64,000 nt of DNA from Zingiber officinale (taxonomy: Eukaryota; Streptophyta; Magnoliopsida; Zingiberales; Zingiberaceae). The position numbers and the translations under genes are program-made. Within the stretch, counting starts at the first letter, position 1, and the number at the start of each line of letters is the position of its first letter. This document shows, in pieces, positions 33,278 to 44,967 of the stretch. Under the pieces are notes generated by a model. That model saw only the letters and a program-made list of their open reading frames with translations, was not told the origin of the DNA and searched no databases. The stretch spans positions 15,904,877-15,968,876 of the forward strand of contig NC_055992.1 of the NCBI RefSeq assembly GCF_018446385.1, in the 5' to 3' direction.

Positions 33278-35568
33278 GTACAAACCCATAACGGAAAACC
33301 ATCGTAATGAAAAACATGGGCAGAGTACCAAAAACTCGATATAAAATACACAAGTGCAATAACTACACATCACAAGTCTGTAGTTCACAAACAAGGAAAC
33401 ACAAGTCCAAAATAGAAAATCATCTCGACACAATGTGGGGACTAGCAACTGAAACCTCCTGACGACCTTAATCTGAAATAGAAATAAGTCAACGGAGTGA
33501 GTTCAATGAACTCAGCGGGTATTGAGCAGACATGCATAGTATGATATAGCTATCAGTAATAATTATGTAGTACAGTCTTCTGAATAACAACAGGAAATAC
33601 AAACTGACAATAGAATAAGCTGTACTCACCAGGACCTCCTATCCGGATGTAAGGGTCGTCAGACCAAATACCTAATGCCTCCTGTATGTATGTCAATCAT
33701 ATGCAATCACCAAAAAAGAATCATCCAAATGCAGCAATCACAAGCAATAAATGCAATCCATGTATATGATGCAAATGACATGGTCACCCCTGACGCCAGT
33801 TAGCCACCTCACACGCGATGGTGAGGCCGAGTGGATAGGACTATGACAACTGTGCACTCTGCCATCACTACTCCTGAGTGACCGAATGGAAAGGATGCTG
33901 TCGAAGTACACCTATCCTCCTACCTCAAACATAGTGGGGGAGCCAAAGTTCTCATCTCCCTGTGTCATAGTCAAGAGGAGGGATCCCTGCCCGCTACCAA
34001 GCTACAGTCACACTACCCATGAGCGGACCAACGGAGCCCTGATAGAGCTAGTCTGCACACACCCTACCTGATATACCACTAATCAATGAGTGGTTGTGTG
34101 TGCAGATCATGTAACTGGCGATGTGCTCAACAACAATGGAGTCGACAATTGCTTAGCATGCAATCATGCAAAATGGTGCATGACACTAAAGCATGTTACT
34201 CCTGAAAATACCAGCCTCCTCATAATGTGTACCAAAAGGAAAACCGAGTCCATAACAATGATTTAGATATGCATGCCAAATAGTAAACCTAGGTACACAT
34301 GCCAAGTAATAAACTAGGTACATATGCCAATTATATCTAGTAGCTAGACATGTATCCAGTAATGCATTATATGTCACTACATAGGTACACAATGCAAGAA
34401 TCAAGAGGACATAAGAATAAATACATAACTGATAACAGCAAGAGCATACTACGGTATCAAGCTGTGAAATACCAAGTCATATATAAATATAATCATTACT
34501 ACTAGATATAACCTACTACGCATATTAAAATGACAATATCAAAAGATAAGTCAAGGGTACCCGCCTTAAACGAAAATCGTATCAGAAAATCCCACGTCGA
34601 GACACTCGTCTCGAATCAAGGTCCTGTAACATATGATATATAGATTTAGCTAATTATATATGAATTAAATAGCTAAATCAAATCCCCAAACCTATTTAAG
34701 GAAACCCTAATTGAAATACGATCATTATCCAATCCAACTATTGATTTAATCATAGTATGAGCACTATATGCTCAACCTATCTCTTAACCATAGATCAGCT
34801 AATTCTAAACCATTACACACCCAACTTAATCCAACAATATCCAAAACAAAATATGAGATGAAATCTCTACTAATCTGACATTAAGCACATCTTACCCCTT
34901 AACCAGATCCAGATCGGATGAATGCTGGATGTAGCTGTGGAGGTGAGTCTGGCAGAGGACGGAGTGATGCCAACACTAGGGCATTGATTTGATAGTAATC
35001 AGAGAAGAAGAAGAGTGCCAGGGAAATGTGACATAAACCTCGATCAAGTGGCACTGGTGTAATCAGGCAACGACGTCGCGCAGAGATCCAACATAATTAA
35101 CCAGCAGCGTTGAGCAAAGATCCAACACCGATGGCCATGGTTCAACTTCGACAAAGGGATCTATGAGACGGAGGCAACAAAACCTAAAGTTCTACCGACG
35201 ATGACTCCTTGGGTGGTATCAGTTGCTATCCTGTTTGGATCCACAAGCGAGAGAGTCAACACAAGAGATCCAAAGATAAGAAGAGAATCGTCAGCTTACA
35301 CCTGATGTGAGGTGTGGCTTGGTGTTATAGAACACGATAATCGGGAAAGCAGGATCGATTGAAGGTCGCGTCAAACGTTGTCGATCCAAACCCTCACAAG
35401 GAGTCTATGGTGATCTATGTTGGCAATAAGGGGAAAAAGGGCACACTGATGAAGAGGAGGGAATCAGGATGTTGGCGCTAGGGCAGAGGGAAGGCGGTTG
35501 GCGCTCTATGGATGGCGACCGATGTCGTGTTGTGGCGACCGGAGGTGACGCGTTGCACAGGAGGAGAA

Positions 35569-35756
35569 TGTTGGAACTCCAAGGTTGTTTTGGTGTGATC
35601 AACAAGTTAAGTTAGGTCCTGTGTACTTTTAACCTTGTGTCTAAGTGTGCATGAGCTTAGGATCACAGGTAGTTGAGTGGAAGACGCAGCTAGCGAGAAG
35701 GACGACACATGGTGCGCCCGAGAGATGAGGCGCTGCAGAAGAGTACAGGAGGAGAA
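35569..35756 (+). repeat. 188-bp duplication of the element E left end
   Basis: The first 175 or so bases of the LTR plus the flank AGGAGGAGAA occur twice in tandem; both copies start TGTTGGAAC(T/C)CC. The junction is at GAGTACA|GGAGGAGAA. Because host flank is included, the duplication arose after insertion. Confidence 0.8.
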
Positions 35757-36732
35757 TGTTGGAACCCCAAGGTTGTTTTGGTGTGATCAACAAGTTAAGT
35801 TAGGTCCTGTGTGCTTTTAACCTTGTGTCTAAGTGTGCATGAGCTTAGGATCATAGGTAGTTGAGTGGAAGACGCAGCTAGCGAGAAGGACGGCACGTGG
35901 TGCGCCCGAGGGATGAGGCGCTGCAGAAGAGTACACCAGCGGACGAGAAGGAAGCGTACGGTGGTTCCGAGAGATGAGAAACCGAAGCGGAAGACTGCTC
36001 GGGGAGCAAGAGACGCAACTAGCGAGAAGGTCGGCATGAGGTGAGACCAAGGGACGAAGACTGCGGATGAGTACGCTGGCGGACGACAAGGAAGCATATG
36101 ACAATTCTGAGGGACGAGAAGCCGGAGCGGAGGCCTGCTCGAGAAGACTAGAAGTTAGGTTCGGATGAGCCCTATTTCGGATGGCCGAGATCACCCAAGC
36201 GAGCGAATGGAGCCGGAGCAGAAGACCTTGGTTGAAAAGTCAATGATGTTGACTTTCCCTATTCGGGGCGCCTGGAACTGTCCGGGGCGCTCGGACCAAA
36301 AATATATCCAAATCTCGGTCAAACCGAGATATGTGCATTGAGGATACAATTTTATTCTCCCAGGGCACCTGAAACCCTTCGGGGTGCCCCGACTAAGGCT
36401 ATAAATACAGCCTTGGTCCAGAAGTTTTTATTCAACTCAAGTAATTCATTTCCAACACTTGTACGCTTCATTTCTACATTAGCTTCTTTGTTTTTGTGCT
36501 TCACTGTTGTAAGAGACTTCTCCGCCTGAAGGAGTATTTAGTGCTACACTTTCCTTGGATTAACAACCTCCCCAGTTATAACCAAGTAAAAATACTCTTG
36601 CCTCTTCTTTCTGTTCTGTTTAGTTAATTTACTTTATGCAAGTGTTATTCTGTTGAAAGTTTGAGAAGAGTTTCATTTTATTATTTTTCAGGCTATTCAA
36701 CCCCCCTTCTAGCCGGTCCCAGCGGTCCAACA
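35757..36732 (+). mobile_element. 5' LTR of element E
   Basis: This 976-bp LTR runs from TGTTGGAACCCC to AGCGGTCCAACA. It has a TATA box (TATAAATA, 36400-36407) and GGGGCGCC-type motifs. It is diverged from the 3' LTR, including extra CCGGGGCGCCCGGAAC units in the latter. Confidence 0.85.
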
Positions 36733-36734
36733 AG

Positions 36735-36746
36735 TGGTATCAGAGC
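36735..36746 (+). promoter_or_regulatory. Primer binding site, element E
   Basis: TGGTATCAGAGC follows the LTR end by two bases; initiator Met tRNA type. Confidence 0.9.
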
Positions 36747-36792
36747 CAAGGCGGTTCAGGAGGACTAACCGTCGAACGAAGCAACGAAATCA

Positions 36793-37869
36793 TGGCCGGA
36801 CCGAGTAGCTACCTGCCGAACTTCGAAGGGGAATTCGCTAGCTGGAAAAAACAATTGCAGGTATTTTTAAAACTGATTTCGATTTATTATTAATTATGGA
36901 ATTTGGTTTTACAGCACCAGAAGGCAAAGAAAAGTACCAATAGACGAAAAAGGAGCAGGCCGACTACATGTCAAATGGCAAGGTAGAATTCCATCTACTG
37001 AGCGTTCTCTCACCACAAGAAGTCAATCGGATAGGCAACTACGACTCCGCGAAGAAACTTTGGGAGAAGTTCCTTGAGCTGCACGAAGGAACATCCGAAG
37101 ACAAGCTCGCAAATGAGATTTACTCCACAACCAGCTCACCAGCCTGCGACTTGGGGAAGACGAGACAGTTGCGCATCTGCACTCAAGAATTAAGGAAATA
37201 ATCACCGGGCTCTCAAATCTTGGAGAAAAGGTAAATAACTGAGATTCGCTAAGGTACGCCCTCAATTCATTTCCTAGAAATACAAAATGGGCATCACTAG
37301 TAAATGTCTTTTATATTTCGAAAGATTTAGAAAAAATTATATTAGAAGGATTTTTTTCTACATTTGAAGTGCATGAATCAAGATGTGTAGGTACGAAGGA
37401 GCCCAAGAACAACGTCACCCTCAAAGCATCGAGAGACGAACCTAAGCCAGAGTCTTCTCTCGATGACGAGGAAATTATAATGATGGTAAGACGATTCAAG
37501 AATCTTTGTAAGTCTAGAAAAACTAACCATCCGCAAGGTAGAAAGAAAAAGACCATCCACTGCTACCACTGCGACGAAGAAGGACACGTCAAGGACAACT
37601 GCCCCAAGCTAAAGAACAAGGACAAAGATAAAGGTAAGAAGCCTGTTCAAAAACGCAAGGCATTAAAAGCGACGTGGGACGATACGTCGTCCGAATCGAA
37701 AGTTGAAGCCTTCTCCGGATTTGCACTAATTGCAACTCATCAAGACGACGACTGCGAGTCAAGCTCTTCCAAAATGAGCATCGAGAGCATCGATGAAGGG
37801 GGAGCTACGTCGGAAGATAGCAGCAGTTCAGGGGGAGGCACGGACAACGAAATCGACAAGGTAAGTTAG
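36793..37869 (+). pseudogene. Element E gag with intact zinc knuckle, broken upstream
   Basis: The start MAGPSSYLPNFEGEFASWKK at 36793 matches the UBN2-type gag of Copia elements. The frame meets a TAG near 36940, continues through KLWEKFLELHEGTSEDKLA, then shifts near 37110-37150. The downstream 166-codon frame (37369-37869) is open and contains the nucleic-acid-binding knuckle CYHCDEEGHVKDNC (CX2CX4HX4C, about residues 64-77), a lysine-rich stretch and an acidic serine-rich tail (KALKATWDDTSSES...). The matching KATW junction in element B shows which part B has lost. No pol follows. Confidence 0.8.
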
Positions 37870-38998
37870 GTATGATCTCTTCCTCCCAATAAACTATTTA
37901 AGTTTATTAAATTGTTAACTAAGGATTGCTGTAAATTAGAAAAAGAAATTAAGAATTGAAAAATAATATTAGCTAAATCTTGTCCAATAGAAGAATTCAA
38001 CAGAATTAAATTAGAAAATAAAAATTAAAAGTAGAAAATGATAATTTAAAAGTACAAGTAAATAACTTGAAAAATCATGCATGCTTATCTAATACCAGTG
38101 TTAGAAAATTTAACAATTTAAATTGATATTTTAGATATCATAAGGGACAAATTAGGAACATTTCAAAAAGATATGTCCCTAAGAAATTTCTAGTTAATCC
38201 AGTACCTTTATTGGGTTGCAAAGTCATGTTTAAATTGATTTTTTAATCGAATTTAGCGCTTTCAGTGAGAAAATTAAACAGTCAGTTTCTTTCTGAGGCT
38301 TTGTCTAAAGAACTGGTTGTTGCTCCAATAACCAAGAAGGACTAGTGCCTCACCACAACATGAAAGTCAAAATATTGAAATAAATTATTTAATTAACTTT
38401 CTGATAAAGCATTAAGACTAAACTTTAATAATACTTTAAAAAGTTTTTCAAACATCTTTTTTTGGAAATCTTTCTAAAATATTTTTATACTTAGAAAAAT
38501 TTTCGTACGTAAAATTTTCACTTAGAAAAATTCTCAAAAATTATTTTTGCCTAAGATAAAATTTATTATGAAAATTAGAAATTATTATTTAAATTTATTT
38601 TTACTCAAAAAATTTTTACCTAAAGTTTTTACTTAAAATTCAAAAATTAAAGTTAGAAATTTTTAAAATATTTCTTTTGTAAATTTACTAACTTAGAATT
38701 TGTTTAACTTAGAAGTTTTTTTTAACTTAGAAACTTTTTGAAAATTATTGAATATTTTTAAGTAAAGTTAAAATAATTTTTCTGAGTTTCAAATTTTTTT
38801 TTACACTTAGATTTTTCTTAGAACTCCAATTTTTTTTATGTAATCAAAGGGGGAGAAGGAAAAGTATAAGTCTAGGGGGAGGTAGACCAAATTTAAATTT
38901 TCTATCTTTTTTGTACTTTATTGAAAAATTAGTTAGTTTATTTTTATGTCTATTTACCCTAACTTAACTTGGGTTGCTCACATCAAAAAGGGGGAGAT
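37870..38998 (+). other. Element E noncoding 3' region and polypurine tract
   Basis: AT-rich sequence shares motifs with 25348-28360 of element B, including the AAGGACTAGTGCCTCACCA segment and GGGGGAG blocks. The polypurine tract AAAAAGGGGGAGA ends at 38997. No pol remnant is seen. Confidence 0.7.
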
Positions 38999-40013
38999 TG
39001 TTGGAACCCCAAGGTTGTTTTGGTGTGATCAACAAGTTAAATTAGGTCTTGTGTATTTTTAACCTTGTGTCTAAGTGTGCAGGAGCTTAGGAGTACAGGT
39101 AGTCGAGCGGAAGACGTAGCTAGCGAGAAGGATGGCATGCGGTGCGTCAGAGGGACGAGATGCTGCGGAAGAGTACACCGGCGGATGAGAAGGAAGCGTA
39201 CGGTGGTTTCGAGGGACGAGAAGTCGGAGCGGAAGACTGCTCGGGGAGCAAGAGACACAACTAGCAAGAAGGTTGACATGGGGTGCGACCGAGGGACGAA
39301 GATTGCGGATGAGTACGCTGGTGGATGAGAAGGAAGCACGCGACGATTCCGAGGGACGAGAAGCCGGAGCGGAAGCTTGCTCGAGAAGACCGGAAGTTGG
39401 GTTCGGGTGAGCCCTATTCCGGATGGCCGAGATCACCCAAGCGAGTGAACGGAGCCGGAGCAGAAGACCCGAGTTGAAAAAGTCAACGATGTTGTCTTTC
39501 CCCATCCGGGGTGCCCGGAACTGTCCGGGGCGCCCGGAACTGTCCGGGGCGCCCGGAACAGTTCGGGGCACTCGGACCGAAAATATATCCAGATCTTGAT
39601 CAAATCGAGATCTGTGCGTTGGGGAAAAAATTTTATCCCCCCAAGGCGCCTGGAACCGTTCGGGATGCCCCGACCAAGGTTATAAATACAGCCTTGGTCC
39701 AGAAGCTTTTATTCAACTCAAGCAATTCATTTCCAACACTTGTACGCTTCATTTCTAGATTAGCTTCTTTGTTTTTGCGCTTCACTGCTGTAAGAGGCTT
39801 CTCCGTTTGAAGGAGTATTTAGCGCTACACTTTCTTTGGATTAACAACCTCCCCGGTTATAACCAAGTAAAAATCCTCTTGCCTCTTCTTTCTGTTCTGT
39901 TTAGTTAATTTACTTTATGCAAGTGTTATTCTGTTGAAAGTTCGAGAAGGGTTTCATTATATTATTTTTCAGGTTATTCAACCCCCCTTCTAGCCGACCC
40001 CAGCGGTCCAACA
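38999..40013 (+). mobile_element. 3' LTR of element E
   Basis: This 1015-bp LTR, TGTTGGAACCCC to GCGGTCCAACA, has its TATA box (TATAAATA) near 39680. Long antisense frames across it (for example 39571-39071) come from its GC-rich, stop-poor sequence, not from a gene. Confidence 0.85.
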
Positions 40014-40483
40014 AAGAAGAAGGTCGACGGGAGCGCACAAGGAGATCAGATGGTTGTCGGTGTGAGGTGGAGAAGGATGGAAGACGACGACGCAAGGGGG
40101 AGATATGAGTTTTGTACTCGTGGAAGAAGAGGAAGCGAAGCGTCGACAGGTTGGGGGAGACAATCGGGTTCGAGGAAGAGGAGGAGCTCCACGCCGTGAG
40201 AGGGAGAGGCAGCGTCGGGCGAGAGGGGAGGGAGATGGCGCGGGTGAAGATGGCTAGGGCACGAGCAAATGAGAGAAAATGAAATATTATAAACTTAGGT
40301 ATCTCTAATTAAATTCTAAGTTAATTCCTTAATCAACTCCCACTTTTGGATATTCCAAACAAGCTTTTCCCAAGCTTATAAACTCATCTCCTTAAAATAC
40401 GCCATCCGAGCTCCGAATATTTTTCAGAAAATCCCTAAAAATTTCTTTATAGTTATCCATCATTTTCGGTATTTTACAATATC

Positions 40484-40545
40484 AATAGTGCATGATTATT
40501 GTAACGATACTGTCATCAAACAAGAATAAGATGAAGAAGTAGATA
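40484..40545 (-). pseudogene. Scrap of terpene synthase 3' end
   Basis: GATACTGTCATCAAACAAGA and the flanking bases match the last coding codons and stop region of the copy at 41485-41545, with small changes. It lies directly beside the right end of LTR G and is a third trace of the duplicated gene, too short to be functional. Confidence 0.65.
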
Positions 40546-41513
40546 AAAGATATCAAATAGTACATTCCACTAGTTGTTTTGCAATATTTTACAGATGAAG
40601 TATCATATCATGTTTTCTAAAAAGTAACCTATCATATCTTAGTCCAACACTAAAATTGAATATAAAGCCAGAATGTTTGAGGTCATTTGGCTTTAAATTT
40701 TCTCTCTGAATAACATTTGGATACCATTAATATATTTAAAATTTTGTGTGACAATATTAGCATTACATATCTTGTTACAAATATGGTATCTGGAAATTAA
40801 TTTTTATTTTTTTTTTAAAAAAAAGCATGTGGTGAATTGACAACAACTTATTTTCTATATCTCAATGTATGATAAGATTTCAGATACCTTCACCACACCA
40901 TTAATAAGACAATGATTTCTTATTAGCATCCAAACTCAACATATTCATCACCTCTATAATGTCATTAAGTGTGTAAGAGGATGACATCTTTGTTACAATG
41001 AATAATGGATCACTTCCCAACGGTCTCATGATTTACCTCCATATAATCTAGGGACGGATTGTGAAGGATTGTGAAGGAAACTTGAGATGAGTGTAATTAT
41101 CTTAATTTTGTTACAAAAGCAAGGGGTAATGATAGCAAAAGTAGTAGTAATGAGTCTCTTCGGAGACATCCAATAAATTTGGATACAAAAAAGTAATAGT
41201 AATGATAAAATTTACATATCTATAAAAATTACAATTGTCAACAAGAGCTTAACATACAATTCATATTAGGTATGCAATTATCATAATTCTTATTGTCACC
41301 ATAATTCTAAGATTGCATGCCATAATTAATATCATCATAATTTATCACATTATATACGACTCGTAAACAACTTGTATATATGGGCTTATTTGACTTCAAC
41401 AATAACAAGAACAAATTATTTCACTCTTTCTCCCCCTTTTATTTCTACGATAATAACTTAGGCACACAATAATATAAGATATCAAATAGTACATGATTGT
41501 AACGATACTGTCA
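40546..41513. other. Downstream flank of the terpene synthase relic
   Basis: There is no gene. The part from about 40825 matches the flank of the fragment at 31548-32143. A poly-T/poly-A tract lies at 40808-40825. Confidence 0.6.
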
Positions 41514-43811
41514 TCAAACAAGAATAGAATGAACAAGTAGAGAAAAGATGATTTCCTTCATCGAAGTGTCAGGTTCTGTGAATCCATCGCCATGCTTGTA
41601 TATAACTTCTGTACTTCGCGTAAAGTGGAGTAATACTTCAGTTACTTCTCTAGACAATCCAGTTGCAATAAGGAGCTCCTCGTTCATAGTCTTCCATGCA
41701 TCTTCAACAAAGCCTAGGAGCTTCTCACATGCAACATCTTCTGATGTTCCATGTTCCTTCATATAGCAATCTACTGTTGAGGCAACATGTATCCTCTTTT
41801 GTTCTCGCTTCAACCCAAAAAAAGAAAAAGGTGTCTATCAAGCATATATAAATTTGCATATGTTCTCGGGTTCCTATTGGGATTATAAATTCCCATACAC
41901 AAAAAAAAAAAAAAAAAAAAAAAACTTAAGTTATGGTTTCTATATATATACCTCCTTTAAAGCTATGTCATTAGTGATACGGGCAATTGTTCCACAAGCT
42001 TCTACGATCTTTGGTGAGCCTTCGAACCATTCAAATGCTTCCTTTGTGGCCACTGCCTCCTCCATGCCACTCAAAAGTACGCAGGAAAACAAGATAAATC
42101 CAACACTTATGATTGAAACACGCATGTGCTCTTCTAACTTGGGCATACTTGTCATCCCTCCATTGGCATTCCTTGAAGTAAGTTTGAGCTTGAAATTTCC
42201 ACTACGCATAGTTAATTAACAGAGAATAACTAAGACCTGGTTATATATATATATATAAAGTGGGAAAAAATGTAGCCAGGACGCATAGACATACATGTTC
42301 CTTGAGGTACAATATTCGAAACGTCTCCTCCGGTGCAAGTTCATTTTCAAATTCCTGAAAAGTGCTCAACATTTTGAGAAAGAAATCCCTTAAGTATTCT
42401 GGTAGTTGATCTACTGCATTAGGGCTCCACCTGCATGAATAAAAAATTAGTTGCTAATCTTAAAAAAATTAAAACAATTGATGTCAATCATGCCTTTGGA
42501 TTGCGTCTGTCAGTAGTCGACTCTCTTCTAGTGTGCTGTAGCTATCGTAGAAGTCATCCAAGACAGTAATGAACATAAGTAGCTTAGTCGCAAACAGTCG
42601 AGCACGAGAACAACTGGGTTCATGACGTATCACCATCAACCTACAGAAAGATTCCACCACCCGGTCTCGAACAAAATTTAGATGCATAATGTCTAAATTC
42701 ATATTCTTCCACCACCTGCATGCATGCCAGTGTCATATATAAGTAGGGTGCCTTTATAAAATGGTTTAAATACTCACACGTACATCAAAATATGTGACTC
42801 ATTTTACCCAAAAACTTACGTGCATATTTTCTTGAGCTCCTCCTGGTGGAGACGTTGTAATATGTTGAAGTCCAACTTTGCAAGCTCAAGTATTGTTTCA
42901 TTTAGTATTGGTTCATCTTGGTAAATAGAGATGTAGCTTCTTGTGAAAATTCGTTTCATGCTTCGTTGAATAGGTGTCTTGAGAGTGAGAGACACTAGCT
43001 TTGCAAATGTTGGATTTAGATCTTTTAACAAAGATGTAAGATTATCTTTAGTAAAAGATAAGCCGCATTATATAAGCTCAGGAGACCCTTAGCATCATCT
43101 TTTAGTTCTTCCATAAATTTTCCCTCCTTATCCTTGTACTTTTTAAATACATCTGCATTATATATTATGCACTAAATATATAAATAATCATCTAGCTAGG
43201 TCTCTAAATATATAAGAAAAGAACATTGAATATATACCTGAAGAAATGTTGAATCCTTTTTGTCTAAGCAGTCGAAAATGAAGAGCAACCTCATAGAGCC
43301 CGTATTTGCTCATGTTAACATCCTTGAGATGGTCTAAAGCTTTGGCTATTTCCTCCATGAAATGGTAATCAAGTCCAAAAATTTGAATTGTATCAATTAG
43401 ATTCATGGTTTGTAGGATGCCATTCACGTTTTGGAACATGCTCCTTCATTCTTGAGCTCTTCAGCTCTTTCATTCATCCATGCCTCAGACTACATCATGG
43501 CTGCAGGGGAAAATGGATATATTAACTATATATAATGAATTATGTATATATTGATCGATTAGTACTGCAATGCAATACTAATTAATATCTGAAGGATGCA
43601 TCATCCAAAGCATTGAAACGATACGAACAAGCTAAGTACTGATGTGTATAGATACCTGTGATTTTTGATTTGTAATAAAGTAGTCACCCCAAAAGCTAGG
43701 ATCGAAGCCTGCAACCTGACGATCAACAACCACGTCTTCGAAAGCCTTGAGTGATGGAGTATCAACAAGCTCCATGATTTGTATATGATTTTGAAAAGCA
43801 TGAAGAGACAT
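41514..43811 (-). pseudogene. Terpene synthase (TPS-a-like), seven exons, three frame breaks
   Basis: An intact enzyme of this class would ionise and cyclise a prenyl diphosphate; the short N-terminus without a transit peptide suggests a cytosolic sesquiterpene synthase. Exons on the minus strand: 43811-43656, 43489-43238, 43152-42820, 42715-42494, 42430-42295, 42201-41952, 41807-41514, about 1.64 kb in all, the usual seven-exon pattern. RQVAGFDPSFW is the RRX8W-like motif in exon 1, DDFYD the metal-binding motif in exon 4. The second metal site across exons 6-7 reads NDIALKERE, with Leu where Ser/Thr is usual. Breaks: a frameshift near 43443; a deletion of about 46 nt in exon 3 near 43040, removing a conserved stretch and shifting frame; a frameshift near 42145. 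Exon 4 ends at a GC donor. The start may be ATG 43811 or 43775. Confidence 0.88.
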
Positions 43812-43825
43812 CTGCTTGTTGTCTG

Positions 43826-43833
43826 ATTTTATA
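43826..43833 (-). promoter_or_regulatory. TATA-like box upstream of the terpene synthase relic
   Basis: TATAAAAT on the minus strand lies only 15-22 bp before the first ATG (43811) but 51-58 bp before the second (43775). If it was the working TATA box, transcription would start past the first ATG and the second would be the true start. The same arrangement is kept in the duplicated exon 1 near 44985. Confidence 0.4.
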
Positions 43834-43899
43834 GATGATTTCTAGTCTTAAATTTAAAATTGAATTTCTCAAAGGGAGTAGTTGGATGAAAAGGAAATT

Positions 43900-44800
43900 T
43901 AAATAGTATGTCTGACAATTGAAACAAAGGGCAGTTATTCTTTATTTTAAATTATAAAATAAATGCCTTTTATTTTGATTTTAAAATTATAAAATATATC
44001 TAATATATATTTTATCTGGATTTCTTTATTCCGATTTTCCAGTTTAACATTTAAGTTATAATTTATACTTATTCATACTGATTAAAAGATTATTTTAGTA
44101 GATTTACTATTGTATGAAAAATCAAAATTATTGTTTATATCAAATTGGTAAAATAAATAATTCTAAATATATTTATTTATTTATAAGTTTTGCAAAAGGG
44201 AGAGATATTGATCATGATGCGATGCAATAAATAAAATAGTACAATTATTGATTTTAAAAGAAAGAATGTCTCCGTTGAATAGAATGATAATGCATTCTAT
44301 AGGTGTACTTGGAATAACTTGGAAAAAATAGAGGCGTGCTTGGAAACAGCATTCGCATCTATTAATTATAAGAAAAGATGATTTTATCAACTCCAAACTC
44401 TATTTTCTTATACCTAGCAAGTTAGATTCTAATTTTCAAAGGAGAGCATTATGATTACTGAAATTTTCAAATGAAAACCATCTTTTTTCACAAGATATAT
44501 AGAACATGATTGAAGATGGATACAAAGAGAGACTTGGTACTTCTTCTCGGACTGAAGAAAAAGAGAAGGAATACAAATAGAATGTGAAGAAAAATGTTTC
44601 AACATCGAGGATTATCCAACAAGGGATAAGCAAAATTATTTATCCAAGGATTTTTGACATAAGAAGACCAAAGAAATTTAGGAACCCTAAAAGTAGAGTT
44701 TCAAGGGTTAAAAATATTGGAAATATAATAAAAATTTCACATTGAAAATAATAAAAGAGATTATGAATTTAAAAGATAGAAAATATATCGATTGGATGAT
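43900..44800. other. AT-rich upstream flank, no gene
   Basis: No coding frame can be supported. The part at 43890-43980 recurs beyond the stray exon 1 near 45060-45120, so promoter-proximal DNA was included in that duplication. Confidence 0.5.
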
Positions 44801-44816
44801 GTGTATAGATAGATAC

Positions 44817-44967
44817 ATGTGATTTTTTATTTGTAATAAAGTAGTAACCCCAAAAGCTGGGATCGAAGCCTGCGATCAACAACCACGTCTTCTTCCAAAA
44901 CCTTGACTGATGGAGTATTAACAAGTTCCATGACTTGAATATGATTTTGAAAAGCCTGAAGAGCCAT
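44817..44967 (-). pseudogene. Stray terpene synthase exon 1
   Basis: The minus strand from 44967 reads MALQAFQNHIQVMELVNT..., close to exon 1 of the copy at 43811. A deletion of 8 bases within the codons for the VDRQVAGF region shifts the frame, leading to a stop. The splice-donor GT after the exon is still there (44816-44815). No exon 2-7 follows before the next copy, so it is either a partial tandem duplicate or the head of a gene whose body was lost. Confidence 0.85.

Larger units (their letters stand above)
35569..40013 (+). mobile_element. Sirevirus-like Copia element 'E', gag-only
   Basis: The 5' LTR proper is 35757-36732, the primer site 36735-36746, broken gag 36793-37869, the polypurine tract 38985-38997 and the 3' LTR 38999-40013. 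The left flank GAGAA (35752-35756, repeated at 35564-35568) and right flank AAGAA (40014-40018) fit a target duplication with one change. The interior is only 2.27 kb and has no protease, integrase or reverse transcriptase, so it is non-autonomous. It lies in the leader of LTR G. Confidence 0.85.
33278..40478 (-). mobile_element. Long Ty3/gypsy-type LTR 'G' (about 2.7 kb), split by element E
   Basis: On the minus strand it begins TGTAAAATACCGAAAATG at 40478 and can be followed to at least 33278, with element E and a short duplication inside. It has the same general build as the other long LTRs: an AT-rich start, then a GC-rich leader (40020-40260 and 34900-35560, rich in GAGGAGGA-type runs on the plus strand). 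I could not find a clean left end or duplicated target, since it abuts LTR F, so the extent is approximate. No coding region is recognisable in 33278-35560. Confidence 0.5.

Noticed and set aside
39071-39571. 166-codon minus-strand frame in the element E 3' LTR (similar frames at 35795-36194)
   Set aside because: It is antisense to a GC-rich LTR, is not preserved between the two LTRs beyond nucleotide similarity, and has no domain.
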